A DNA stretch of 15,840 nt from an uncultured Eubacteriales bacterium (GCA_902768995.1 CACXNN010000062.1:1-15840); one strand, 5' to 3'; positions 1 through 7,192 are shown, counted from the stretch's first letter. The notes: generated by a model from the letters alone, not told the origin. A program made the numbers and translations.

Positions 1-28
1 CTTCGTCGCTTCTGCGTCCCTTCTCCAT
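1..28 (-). CDS. 5' end of an unidentified gene (first 9 codons)
   Basis: An ATG at 28 on the minus strand opens a frame that runs off the left edge; the visible residues are MEKGRRSDE. A GGAG ribosome binding site lies 5 nt before the ATG and overlaps the end of rlmB, whose TGA stop is only 2 nt upstream. The gene is therefore the next cistron of the mrnC-rlmB operon. In related bacteria the genes after rlmB are often the NYN-domain RNase gene (rae1/yacP) or sigH. Nine residues are too few to choose between these or anything else. Confidence 0.55.
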
Positions 29-30
29 CG

Positions 31-1011
31 TCACTCCTTGGCCTGTTCCTGTCGCCGCTTCTCGAACAGCAGGATGCCCGCGGCCACCCCCGCGTTCAGA
101 GAGTCCACGTGCCCCTGCATGGGGATGGACACCAGATAGTCGCACCGCTCCTTCACCAGCCGGGAAAGGCCCTCGCCCTCGTTTCCGATGACCAGGGCGA
201 AGGCGCCGGTCATGTCCTGCTTGTACATGCTCTCCCCCGCCATGTCGGCCCCGGCGATCCAGAGCCCCGCAGCCTTCAGCTCCTCCAATGCGGCGGAGAT
301 GTTCACCACCCGGGCGATCAGCATGTGCTCGCTGGCCCCGGCGCTGGATTTCACGGCGGCGGCGGTGACAGGCGCGCTCCTGTGCTTGCCCAGAATGATC
401 CCGTGAGCCCCGGCGCAGTCAGCGCTGCGGATGATGGAGCCCAGGTTGTGGGGGTCCTCCACCCCGTCCAGCACCACCACGAAGGGCTTCTCCCCCTTCT
501 CAGCGGCCAGGGCCAGGATGTCGCTGATCTCGCAGTATTCCACGCCCGCGGTGTAGGCCACGATCCCCTGATGGTTGGCGGTCTTGCCGCCGTGGCCGAA
601 GGGCAGGCACACCTCGTCCAGCTTCTTGCGGTTCACCTCGTGAACGATGATCCGGGCGTCCTTAGCCAGGGCCACGATCTCCCGCAATGACCCGTCGGGC
701 TCGGTCTGGACCAAAATTTTGTCGATGCTGCGGCCCGCCTTCACCGCCTCCTTCACCGCGTTGCGGCCGAAGATCAAAAAGGGCAGCTCGTCCGGCTCCT
801 TCTCCTCCAGCTGCACGGAGGCGGGGGTCATGAGCTTGCCGGCCTTCTCCCGGCGGGGCTTGTCGTTCCCGTAGGCGTAGGGCTTGCCGCCCTTCTCCGG
901 CCGCGAGGCGCGTAAGCCGTTCCCCTGATCGCGGTCGAAGCCCTCCCGGCGGTCGCCGCCATATCTCTGGCGGCCCCGGCCGCCCTCGTCTGCGCTCTTT
1001 CTGAATGCCAT
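31..1011 (-). CDS. rlmB: 23S rRNA (guanosine-2'-O-)-methyltransferase RlmB, SpoU/TrmH family
   Basis: 326 residues. RlmB 2'-O-methylates G2251 in the peptidyl-transferase loop of 23S rRNA using SAM. The SPOUT trefoil-knot motifs are all present: DGVEDPHNLGSIIRSA (about residues 180-195), the IGNEGEGL segment (about 275) and the IPMQGHVDSLNAGVAAGI segment (about 294-312). A substrate-binding domain beginning LPFLIFGRNAVKEA precedes them. The first ~75 residues form a basic, Arg/Gly-rich low-complexity extension, as in many Clostridia and probably RNA-binding. I chose the ATG at 1011 because it follows the mrnC stop by 2 nt and has a GGAAAGGAAG-like ribosome binding site. A longer reading frame starting at 1098 would overlap mrnC and adds only Gly/Arg-rich residues. 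Confidence 0.95.
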   Translation of the reverse strand: MAFRKSADEGGRGRQRYGGDRREGFDRDQGNGLRASRPEKGGKPYAYGNDKPRREKAGKLMTPASVQLEEKEPDELPFLIFGRNAVKEAVKAGRSIDKILVQTEPDGSLREIVALAKDARIIVHEVNRKKLDEVCLPFGHGGKTANHQGIVAYTAGVEYCEISDILALAAEKGEKPFVVVLDGVEDPHNLGSIIRSADCAGAHGIILGKHRSAPVTAAAVKSSAGASEHMLIARVVNISAALEELKAAGLWIAGADMAGESMYKQDMTGAFALVIGNEGEGLSRLVKERCDYLVSIPMQGHVDSLNAGVAAGILLFEKRRQEQAKE

Positions 1012-1013
1012 GT

Positions 1014-1457
1014 TCACTCTTCCTTTCCTGCTTCTTCGTTGACTTGCACGGCCACCGCCATGAGCTCGTCCACCCGTTCCTCCCGGCCCAGGACCCACAG
1101 GTGCCCCAGCAGGGTCTCCAGGCCCGTGGCCACCCGGTAGTCCATCACGTTGGCGTTTTTGGGCACGGTGCCGCTGTGGGCGTTCCGGCCCCGGCGATAG
1201 ATGGCCAATTCCTCCTCCGTGAGCAGGGGCTCCAGGGCGAAGAAGGCCCGGGCCTGCCCCTGGGCGCAGACCATTCTGGCCGACAGGAGATGGAGGTTGT
1301 GAACCGTTTCAGGGTGGGTGTGGATGAGATAAGCCCGGACGTAGAGGTCGTAGACCGTGTCCCCCACGTACGCCAGGTTCAATGCCGGTATCTGCCGAGG
1401 GTCCTCCACCGGGTAGCGGAGGGCCCGGCTCATGCGCTGCTGAGCGTTCAGTTCCAT
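1014..1457 (-). CDS. mrnC: Mini-ribonuclease III (MrnC)
   Basis: 147 residues. MrnC is an RNase III catalytic domain without a dsRNA-binding domain; in Bacillus it matures 23S rRNA ends. The signature NLAYVGDTVYDLYVR (about residues 27-41) contains the RNase III catalytic acidic residue in GDTVYD. The GRNAHSGTVPKN segment and the C-terminal ATGLETLLGHL segment (second acidic site) are also present. Length fits the family (about 130-150). The start overlaps the 3' end of the lamin-tail gene by 10 nt, and rlmB begins 2 nt after its stop, so the three genes look translationally coupled. The mrnC-rlmB pairing is well known in Bacillota. Confidence 0.93.
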   Translation of the reverse strand: MELNAQQRMSRALRYPVEDPRQIPALNLAYVGDTVYDLYVRAYLIHTHPETVHNLHLLSARMVCAQGQARAFFALEPLLTEEELAIYRRGRNAHSGTVPKNANVMDYRVATGLETLLGHLWVLGREERVDELMAVAVQVNEEAGKEE

Positions 1458-2107
1458 GCGGGTATGATGTCCTCCCCGTTCGCTTCCCCCGGCGTGGGGC
1501 GGATGGCGTAGCCCCAGCTGCCGTCGGCCGCCCGGGCGTAGGACACGTCCGGCTCCAGGGCGGGGACCTCCACGCTGTCCAAAAGGTTGTAGTTGGCGTC
1601 CACCAGCAGCAGGGATTCCCCGTAACGGCTGAGGCCAAAGCCGGTGCAGAGGGGATCGGCGTCCGCCGCCTCGCTGCCGCCGGTGAAATAGACCAGCAGA
1701 TACTCCCCCGCCTCCAGCGTCACGTCGGGGAGCCTGTACTTGTAGCTTTGCTTGGGGTTGTCGGTGAGGCCGTAGTCCTTCAGGTTCAGGTCCCGGTTGG
1801 AGCCGTTGTAGAGCTCCACCCAGTCGGGCGTATCCAATGTCTCGGACACCAGGGACTCGTGGTTGGCGGTGCAGATCTCGTTGAGGATCAGGGTGCCGCC
1901 GGAAGGGCCCTCCGCCAGATATCGCCAGAGGAAGAAGCCCACGCCGCCTATGAGCAGGAAGGTGATCAACAGCCCCAGGGGGAGCTTTAGATCCGGCCCC
2001 CGGCGGCGGCCGCTGAATTCCTCCTCGAAGGAGGGCACGTCTGCCGGCGCGCCTTCGCTCTCCTCGGGAGAAAGCAGCTGTATATCGTTGGTTTCGTTGC
2101 GTTCCAT
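1448..2107 (-). CDS. Membrane-anchored lamin-tail-domain (LTD) protein
   Basis: 219 residues. An acidic cytoplasmic N-terminus (1-40) is followed by one hydrophobic helix (about 43-62, PLGLLITFLLIGGVGFFLW). The outside part, from about residue 71, matches the LTD fold: LILNEICTANHES, then DWVELYNGSNRDLNLKDYGLTDN, then LEAGEYLLVYF and a closing PTPGEAN. Bacterial LTDs are beta-sandwich modules usually found in secreted or surface proteins; their ligands are mostly unknown. Here the domain stands alone on a single anchor, with no enzyme module attached. It overlaps mrnC by 10 nt, so it is the first gene of the mrnC-rlmB operon. No ribosome binding site precedes the ATG; a promoter lies directly upstream (2115-2143). 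Confidence 0.85.
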   Translation of the reverse strand: MERNETNDIQLLSPEESEGAPADVPSFEEEFSGRRRGPDLKLPLGLLITFLLIGGVGFFLWRYLAEGPSGGTLILNEICTANHESLVSETLDTPDWVELYNGSNRDLNLKDYGLTDNPKQSYKYRLPDVTLEAGEYLLVYFTGGSEAADADPLCTGFGLSRYGESLLLVDANYNLLDSVEVPALEPDVSYARAADGSWGYAIRPTPGEANGEDIIPAWN

Positions 2108-2114
2108 GGAGGTA

Positions 2115-2143
2115 AGTATATCATGGATCGGCGGGATTGGGAA
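2115..2143 (-). promoter_or_regulatory. Predicted promoter of the LTD-mrnC-rlmB operon (possibly leaderless)
   Basis: On the minus strand TTCCCA (2143-2138) and TATACT (2120-2115) are separated by 17 nt. Only 7 nt (TACCTCC) separate the -10 box from the ATG at 2107, so transcription should start at or next to the start codon. Those 7 nt contain no Shine-Dalgarno sequence. Confidence 0.5.
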
Positions 2144-2184
2144 CAGCTCCGCCGCATATTTTTTCAGGGAGAAGCAGGAAAAAC

Positions 2185-2223
2185 TTGCGCGGCAGGCCGT
2201 AAACCGCTATAATGTTTTATAAT
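2185..2223 (+). promoter_or_regulatory. Predicted promoter of the aspartokinase gene
   Basis: A perfect TATAAT (2208-2213) lies 17 nt after a poor -35 box, TTGCGC (2185-2190). A second TATAAT overlaps downstream at 2218-2223. The leader before the ATG at 2250 is about 20-35 nt, too short for a lysine riboswitch, and has AGGAGG as ribosome binding site. Confidence 0.55.
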
Positions 2224-2249
2224 ATGGGGGGAAAGGAGGTCCAGCATCC

Positions 2250-3572
2250 ATGATCAAGACCGCGAAATTCGGCGGCTCGTCCCTGAGCGACGCCGGTCAG
2301 TTCCAAAAGGTGGCCGCCATCGTCCGGGGGGACCCGGCGCGCCGGTTCGTGGTGGTCAGCGCCCCGGGCAAGCGCTTCTCCGGGGACGACAAGATCACGG
2401 ACCTGCTCTATCGCTGTGCCGCTTTGGCTGGCCGGCGGGAGGATTTCTCCGCCCCCTTCGGCCAGATCCGGGACCGGTATCTGTCCATCGAGCGGGATCT
2501 CGGGTTGGAGCAGGCCCACATGGGCCCCGCCTTGGACGAGATCGAGGCAGCCTTGCGCACCGGCCGGGCCAGCCGGGACTTCGTGGCCAGCCGGGGCGAA
2601 TACCTCTGCGCCAGGCTCATGGGGGCGTATCTGGGCGCGCCCATGGTGGACGCCGCCCAGCTCATCCGCTTCAAGGAGGACGGGACGCTGGACATGGAGC
2701 GGACGGCCTGCTACTGCGCGCCGTTGAAGGACCTGCCCCTGGCCGTGATCCCCGGCTTCTATGGGACCATGCCCGACGGGTCCATCCGCACCTTCTCCCG
2801 GGGCGGCTCCGACATCACCGGGGCTATCATCGCCCGGGCGGTGGGCGCCAGCGAGTACGAGAACTGGACGGACGTGGACGGGTTCATGATGGCCGACCCA
2901 CGGATCGTGCCGGAGGCCCGGGTCATGCACGCCGTGTCCTATACGGAGCTGCGGGAGCTCAGCTACATGGGCGCCTCCGTGCTCCACGAGGAAAGCATCT
3001 TCCCCGTGCGGGAAGCCCGCATCCCCATCCACGTGCGCAACACCAACCATCCCGAGGCCGGGGGCACCTGGATCGTCAACGAGGGCACCCTCATGAAGGA
3101 GCATCGCCACGGCCTGGTGGCGGGCATCTCGGGGCGCAAGGGGTTCACCATGATCACCCTCACCAAGGAAAACCTGCACAAGCAGGTGGGGTTTGGGTAC
3201 GGGCTGCTGAAGATACTGGACCGGCACGACATCAGCTTCGAGAGCATGCCCTGCGGCATCGACAATTTGACCGTGGTCCTGAACGACGCGGACATAAAGG
3301 GCAAGATGGACCAGCTGTACCACGAGATCCGGACGGAGCTGAAGCCGGACACCGTGGAGATCGCCAGCTCCATCGCCCTCATCGCCACCGTGGGCCATGG
3401 CATGGCACGGACTTTGGGCGTGGCCGCCCGGCTGTTCACGGCCCTGTCTGAGGCGGGGGTCAGCTCCCGGATCATCGACCAGAGCCCCAAGGAGATGAAC
3501 CTGATCGTGGGCGTGGACCAGCGGGACTTCGAAACGGCGGTCCGGGCCATCTACCGGGCGTTCTGTCAGTAG
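2250..3572 (+). CDS. lysC: Aspartate kinase (monofunctional)
   Basis: 440 residues. It phosphorylates L-aspartate with ATP, the first step to lysine, threonine, methionine and diaminopimelate. The kinase domain begins with KFGGSS (residues 6-11, phosphate-binding), and has FSRGGSDITGAIIARA and NWTDVDGFMMADPRIV, the family signatures for aspartate and nucleotide binding. The C-terminal ~130 residues form tandem ACT-like regulatory domains (starting near ITLTKENLHKQVGFG, and IALIATVGHGMARTLGVAARLFTAL), so feedback control by an amino acid is expected. Length matches the ~440-residue clostridial class. The AGGAGG site fixes the ATG at 2250. No lysine or threonine pathway neighbour is present; the gene appears monocistronic. 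Which end product inhibits it cannot be read from the sequence, so the symbol lysC is nominal. Confidence 0.93.
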   Translation: MIKTAKFGGSSLSDAGQFQKVAAIVRGDPARRFVVVSAPGKRFSGDDKITDLLYRCAALAGRREDFSAPFGQIRDRYLSIERDLGLEQAHMGPALDEIEAALRTGRASRDFVASRGEYLCARLMGAYLGAPMVDAAQLIRFKEDGTLDMERTACYCAPLKDLPLAVIPGFYGTMPDGSIRTFSRGGSDITGAIIARAVGASEYENWTDVDGFMMADPRIVPEARVMHAVSYTELRELSYMGASVLHEESIFPVREARIPIHVRNTNHPEAGGTWIVNEGTLMKEHRHGLVAGISGRKGFTMITLTKENLHKQVGFGYGLLKILDRHDISFESMPCGIDNLTVVLNDADIKGKMDQLYHEIRTELKPDTVEIASSIALIATVGHGMARTLGVAARLFTALSEAGVSSRIIDQSPKEMNLIVGVDQRDFETAVRAIYRAFCQ

Positions 3573-3594
3573 ACGGTTTTGGTTTTTTCTTTTG

Positions 3595-3629
3595 CCGCTT
3601 TTTCTCTTTAGGCTAAAGAGAAAAAGCGG
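3595..3629. terminator. Perfect 17-bp inverted repeat after aspartokinase
   Basis: CCGCTTTTTCTCTTTAG (3595-3611) is repeated inverted at 3613-3629 with one central base. As RNA it is a long stem with U-rich and A-rich sides, and it lies 22 nt after the aspartokinase stop. It could end transcription from either side, but the stem is longer than a usual terminator and is not followed by a plain T-run. Confidence 0.5.
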
Positions 3630-3646
3630 CGGAAAAAGAGAAATGC

Positions 3647-3689
3647 AAGAAGGAGTATAGCTTTTCTCCCTAAAGCTACACTCCTTCTT
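3647..3689. repeat. 18-bp inverted repeat with 7-nt loop
   Basis: Left arm 3647-3664 pairs with right arm 3672-3689 with a single mismatch; the loop is TCTCCCT. It is the second of three consecutive hairpins in this convergent gap. Confidence 0.6.
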
Positions 3690-3703
3690 TAAGTTCTTTT
3701 TGG

Positions 3704-3727
3704 TCCTTTTTCTTACAAGAAAAAGGA
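3704..3727. terminator. AT-rich hairpin between convergent genes
   Basis: TCCTTTTTCTT (3704-3714) and its inverse AAGAAAAAGGA (3717-3727) form an 11-bp inverted repeat, 21 nt from the 3' end of the minus-strand GNAT gene. It may act as that gene's terminator. Confidence 0.4.
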
Positions 3728-3747
3728 TCAGGCTTTCAATAAACACC

Positions 3748-4464
3748 TTACCCCATACACCAGCAGAGCCGCTTGGTGCGGTCCACGGTCATGCCCAGGT
3801 TGGCCTGGAGGGAGAAGGACTTCTCGTTGTCGCAGAACACCTGGCCATAGGGGGTCCAGCCCCGATCCAGGCAGAAGTTGATGAAGAACTTCTCGATGGC
3901 TCGGCCGATCCCCAGCTTTCGGTACTCGGGGAACACCTCCAGCAGGCCCATGGACCCGTCGGCGTGGAGGCCCATGAACCCCGCCAGCTTCCCCTCATAC
4001 TCCGCGGCGAACAGCTCCCCCTTCTCGATGTGCGCCCGGGCCTCCGCTTCGTCCTCGATATCGTAGTGGGCCAGGAACTGGGGCAGCTCCTCCACCCGGA
4101 AGGGCCGGATGAGAAGGCCGGGGCAGTCCCAGGCAAGCTTCTCCCCCTTCAGATACGCCACGTTGCAGCAGTAGCCGCTGAGCTGCAGGCCGAATCGCGC
4201 CTCCAGCGTCTCGGGGACCCCCGGCCCCCGGGCCACCACGCAGCGGGGATCAGGCCGCCCCACGAAAGCAGCCAGCCCGGCCTCGGGGCTCTCCGCGGTC
4301 AGCAGATAGAAGTCCGGCATCTCGCTGCGCCGGACGAGCACCGTGCTCCCCTCGAAGTAGACCACCTGGCCCCGGCCCCGTCGAAGGGCTTCCAGCATGT
4401 CCACATGCCATATATACTCCCGCTCCAAAAAGCGGATGGCCGCCTGCTGCCGTTCGCTGTTCAT
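3748..4464 (-). CDS. GNAT-family N-acetyltransferase
   Basis: 238 residues. The C-terminal GNAT fold carries the acetyl-CoA loop in VFPEYRKLGIGRAIEKF (about residues 176-192; R/K-x-x-G-x-G/A type). It is followed by a typical beta-bulge segment, PYGQVFCDNEKSFSLQANLGM. The N-terminal ~120 residues are a separate, less conserved region, as in FR47-like GNATs. Several Cys lie near CCNVAYL. The substrate is unknown. The ATG overlaps the stop codon of the upstream peptidase gene (ATGA at 4461-4464), so translation is probably coupled, with GGAG about 8 nt upstream. A functional link to cell-wall turnover is only suggested by this coupling. Confidence 0.85.
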   Translation of the reverse strand: MNSERQQAAIRFLEREYIWHVDMLEALRRGRGQVVYFEGSTVLVRRSEMPDFYLLTAESPEAGLAAFVGRPDPRCVVARGPGVPETLEARFGLQLSGYCCNVAYLKGEKLAWDCPGLLIRPFRVEELPQFLAHYDIEDEAEARAHIEKGELFAAEYEGKLAGFMGLHADGSMGLLEVFPEYRKLGIGRAIEKFFINFCLDRGWTPYGQVFCDNEKSFSLQANLGMTVDRTKRLCWCMG

Positions 4465-5360
4465 CGCTTCACTCCGCTCAGTTCCTTATAGAAGTGCTGA
4501 TAATCCTTGTCCCCGTTCCAGTCGCCGCCCCACTTCCAGCCGTGGGCGATGAAGACCTTGTAGCAGTAGTCGCTGTGGTCGATCATATGGGGCCGCTTGT
4601 CCTTCCGATCCAGATACTCCCGCGCCTCCTCCGGCGACACCCGGCCCTTGTTCATGTAAGGGTTCTGGAGAGGGTTGATGTCGATGGCCGCCCCGAAGCT
4701 GTGCCAGGACAGGTGGGCGGTGCCGGTGACCTGCCGGTAGCAGAAGGCGGAGGTGTTGTTGGCCCGCATGGAGTTGCCGTCATCCCCGGGCTGGCCGAAG
4801 TCGTCCACCAGCTTCACGGAGGCCAGGGGGTACTGCTTTTTGTAGAGCTTATAGAAGATGTCGATCACGTCCCCCGCCACCTTCCGATGGACCATCAGCT
4901 CCCCCTCCTGCTCCACGCCGTCGAAATCGATGTACAGGATCCGCACGTAGCGCAAATCGTCGTAGCTCACCCGGCAGGGCTCCCCCTCGGCCGGGTAGCT
5001 CATGCCCGTGATCCGCGCCTTCAGCTCGTCGGTCAAGGTCACATAGAAGAACCGATCGTCCTTCTTGTGGTTCACCCGCTTCTGGCCCTCGTAGGGGTCC
5101 GGGGTGGCCGTGGGCACCGGGGTAGCCGTGGGCACGGGCGTGGGCGTGGGCGTCGGTTCCGGGGTGGGCGCGGGCGTCACGGTGGCCTGGGCTTGCGGCG
5201 CGGCGATCACCGCCTCCTGGGCTTTAACAGGGGCGGCGGTGAGGGTGGGCGCAGGGGCGTCCGCAGCCACGGGGGCCGCCTCCACATCGGATGGCGCGCC
5301 CTGGCAGCCCATCAGCATCATGACCGACACGGTCGTCAGCATAAGTCGTTTCTTCCACAT
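4461..5360 (-). CDS. Lipoprotein M15-family (VanY/CwlK-type) peptidoglycan peptidase
   Basis: 299 residues from the ATG at 5360. A signal peptide (WKKRLMLTTVSVMMLMGC) ends in a lipobox, so Cys19 should be lipid-anchored on the outer face of the membrane. A Pro/Thr-rich linker (PTPEPTPTPTPVPTATP) follows, then the catalytic domain. It has SWHSFGAAIDINP (about 218-230; Zn-binding His and Asp) and HGWKWGGDWNGDKDYQHF near the end (third Zn ligand His). That second block is typical of the M15_4 L-alanyl-D-glutamate or D,D-peptidase group. The likely job is trimming peptide stems in the wall. An in-frame ATG at 5396 exists, but it lies within the predicted -35 box and would put 12 polar residues before the signal peptide. 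GNAT follows with a 4-nt overlap. Confidence 0.87.
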   Translation of the reverse strand: MWKKRLMLTTVSVMMLMGCQGAPSDVEAAPVAADAPAPTLTAAPVKAQEAVIAAPQAQATVTPAPTPEPTPTPTPVPTATPVPTATPDPYEGQKRVNHKKDDRFFYVTLTDELKARITGMSYPAEGEPCRVSYDDLRYVRILYIDFDGVEQEGELMVHRKVAGDVIDIFYKLYKKQYPLASVKLVDDFGQPGDDGNSMRANNTSAFCYRQVTGTAHLSWHSFGAAIDINPLQNPYMNKGRVSPEEAREYLDRKDKRPHMIDHSDYCYKVFIAHGWKWGGDWNGDKDYQHFYKELSGVKR

Positions 5361-5366
5361 GGCCCC

Positions 5367-5395
5367 ATTATAGCGTATCTTTTTGGATATGTACA
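5367..5395 (-). promoter_or_regulatory. Predicted promoter of the peptidase-GNAT operon (possibly leaderless)
   Basis: Minus strand: TGTACA (5395-5390), 17-nt spacer, perfect TATAAT (5372-5367), then only GGGGCC before the ATG at 5360. The expected transcription start coincides with the start codon, and there is no clear ribosome binding site. Confidence 0.55.
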
Positions 5396-5424
5396 CAAAA
5401 AGCTCTGGAAATCCTGAAATTGTA

Positions 5425-5433
5425 TGGTATAAT
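5425..5433 (+). promoter_or_regulatory. Extended -10 promoter of proS
   Basis: TGGTATAAT is a perfect extended -10 element (TG at 5425-5426, TATAAT at 5428-5433). The -35 region (around 5405-5410, CTGGAA) is weak, as is common with extended -10 promoters. The ~30-nt leader has AGGAG (5456-5460), 9 nt before the ATG. No T-box leader fits in this space. Confidence 0.6.
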
Positions 5434-5469
5434 GGTCAATACGTAAAAACGAAACAGGAGAATCACATC

Positions 5470-7173
5470 ATGAAAGTCAGCCAACTTTTGGGCGAACGGT
5501 ACAAGGACCGGGTCGCGGACATCGAGAGCCAGAACCTGATGACCCGGGGCGGATATATGAAGCAGGTGGGCAACGGCATCTATTCCCTGCTGCCCCCCGC
5601 TACGCGCATCCAGCGCAAGATCGAGAGGATCCTCCGGGAGGAGATGGATTTGATCGACGGGCAGGAGGTCCTCTTCCCCGTGGCCATGCCCGCCGCCCTC
5701 TGGCAGTCCTCCGGCCGCTGGGACAGCATCGGCAGCGAGCTCCTTCGCTTCAAGGATCGGTCCGGGGCGGACATGTGCCTCGGCATGACCCACGAGGAGG
5801 CCGCCGTCCACATGGCCAACAACATCGCGGGCACCTACCAGAAGTACCCCTTCATGATCTACCAGATCCAGACCAAGTTCAGGGACGAGCCCCGGGCCCG
5901 GGGCGGCCTCATCCGCGTCCGGGAGTTCACCATGAAGGACGCCTACTCCTTCCACACCTCCCAGGCGGACCTGGAGCGGTACTACGACCGGTGCTACCGG
6001 GCCTACGAGCGCATCTACGCCCGGGCAGGCATCCCCGAGGTCATCGCCGTCAAGTCCGACTCCGGCATGATGGGCGGCAAGGTGAGCCACGAGTTCATGC
6101 TCCTCACCGATATCGGCGAGGACACCCTGGTCATCTGCCCCGAATGCGGCTACCGGGCCAACATGGAGGCGGCGGAATGCATCGTCCGCAACGAGGCGGA
6201 CGCGGTGCAAAAGCCCCTGGAGACCGTGTACACCGGGGAAGCGAAGACCATCGAAGACGTGTGCACCCTCCTGGGCAGCAAGGCGGAGAAGTCCTGCAAG
6301 GCCGTGGTCTACCAGCGCAACGCCGACGACAGCTTCGTGCTCATCTTCACCCGGGGCGACATCGAAGTGAACGAGACCAAGCTGACCAACTACCTGAAGG
6401 CGGCCGTCCACCCCGCCGTGGACATCGAGAACGCCAATCTCTGCGCCGGGAACATCGGCCCTGTGGGCCTTGCCACCAAGGCTACGGTCCTCTTTGACCG
6501 GTCCCTGGTGGGCGCCACCAACCTCATCTGCGGCGCCAACAAGGAGGCCTACCACCTGACGGGCTTCAACCCCGCCCGGGACCTGCCCGCGGACACCGTA
6601 TACGTGGATCTGGGCAAGGCTCAGGCCGGCGGCGAATGCCCCAGCTGCCACAAGCACAGCATCCAGATCCGCCGGGGCATCGAGGTGGGCAACATCTTCC
6701 AGCTGGGCCGCCGGTACACCGAAGCCATGGGCATGACCTATGACGACGAGAACGGCAACCGGGTGAACCCCATGGCCTCCGTTTGCGAGGAGAAGCACGA
6801 CCAGTACGGTCCCATCTGGCCCATCACCATCGCCCCCTGGGAGGTGGAGATCTGCGCCCTGAGGGCCGACAACGCCGAGGTGAAGGCCGAGGCTTCCCAG
6901 CTCTACGACGCCCTCGATCGGGCCGGGGCCGAGGTGCTTCTGGACGATCGGGCCGTGTCCGCCGGGTTCATGTTCTCCGACGCGGACCTGTTCGGCTGCC
7001 CGGTGCGCGTCATCGTCAGCCCCAAGACATTGGGCCGCGGGGTCGTCGAGCTCGCTACCCGGGATAAGAGCGTGAAGGAGGACGTGGCCCTCGCCGACGC
7101 GCCCGCCCGGGTCCTGGCCCTCATCCAGGAGCTCAAGGACCAGGTGTGGGCCAAGGTGCCGGAAAGCATCTGA
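5470..7173 (+). CDS. proS: Prolyl-tRNA synthetase (class II, bacterial type with INS domain), lacking motif 3
   Basis: 567 residues. The family charges tRNA-Pro with proline. Visible in order: N-terminal TRGGYMKQVGNGIYSLLP; motif 1 region VLFPVAMPAALWQSSGRW; motif 2 FRDEPRARGGLIRVREFTMKDAYSF with Arg138; an inserted YbaK-like editing domain bounded by Cys pairs C223/C226 and C390/C393 (possible zinc site); and a C-terminal anticodon-binding domain (PIWPITIAPWEVEICAL, then EVLLDDR). Between GNRVNP and MASVCEEKHDQYG (residues 434/435, base ~6771), the expected motif 3 block MGSYGIGVGR is absent. That block holds the invariant class II Arg that binds ATP. The gap is in frame, about 12-13 codons. 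Without it the enzyme should not activate proline, so this is either a defective gene, a sequence error or a changed function. The start at 5470 is set by AGGAG; the frame is open further upstream, but that part lies in the promoter. Confidence 0.9.
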   Translation: MKVSQLLGERYKDRVADIESQNLMTRGGYMKQVGNGIYSLLPPATRIQRKIERILREEMDLIDGQEVLFPVAMPAALWQSSGRWDSIGSELLRFKDRSGADMCLGMTHEEAAVHMANNIAGTYQKYPFMIYQIQTKFRDEPRARGGLIRVREFTMKDAYSFHTSQADLERYYDRCYRAYERIYARAGIPEVIAVKSDSGMMGGKVSHEFMLLTDIGEDTLVICPECGYRANMEAAECIVRNEADAVQKPLETVYTGEAKTIEDVCTLLGSKAEKSCKAVVYQRNADDSFVLIFTRGDIEVNETKLTNYLKAAVHPAVDIENANLCAGNIGPVGLATKATVLFDRSLVGATNLICGANKEAYHLTGFNPARDLPADTVYVDLGKAQAGGECPSCHKHSIQIRRGIEVGNIFQLGRRYTEAMGMTYDDENGNRVNPMASVCEEKHDQYGPIWPITIAPWEVEICALRADNAEVKAEASQLYDALDRAGAEVLLDDRAVSAGFMFSDADLFGCPVRVIVSPKTLGRGVVELATRDKSVKEDVALADAPARVLALIQELKDQVWAKVPESI

Positions 7174-7192
7174 CCTGATTTCAACATGGACG

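Noticed and set aside
2224..2249. Riboswitch (lysine) or T-box ahead of aspartokinase or proS
   Set aside because: Both leaders are only about 20-35 nt by the predicted promoters, too short to hold either element.
2217..3746. 509-codon open frame on the minus strand opposite aspartokinase
   Set aside because: It mirrors a fully recognisable aspartokinase, is His/Gly/Asp-rich in the way antisense frames of GC-rich genes are, and shows no domain or ribosome binding site.
4494..5417. 307-codon plus-strand frame opposite the M15 peptidase
   Set aside because: Repeats of Gly/Arg/His come from the Pro/Thr linker codons read backwards; the minus-strand gene has signal peptide, lipobox and catalytic motifs.
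5368..6798. 476-codon open frame on the minus strand opposite proS
   Set aside because: Antisense shadow of proS; Val/His/Gly/Asp-rich with no recognisable motif.
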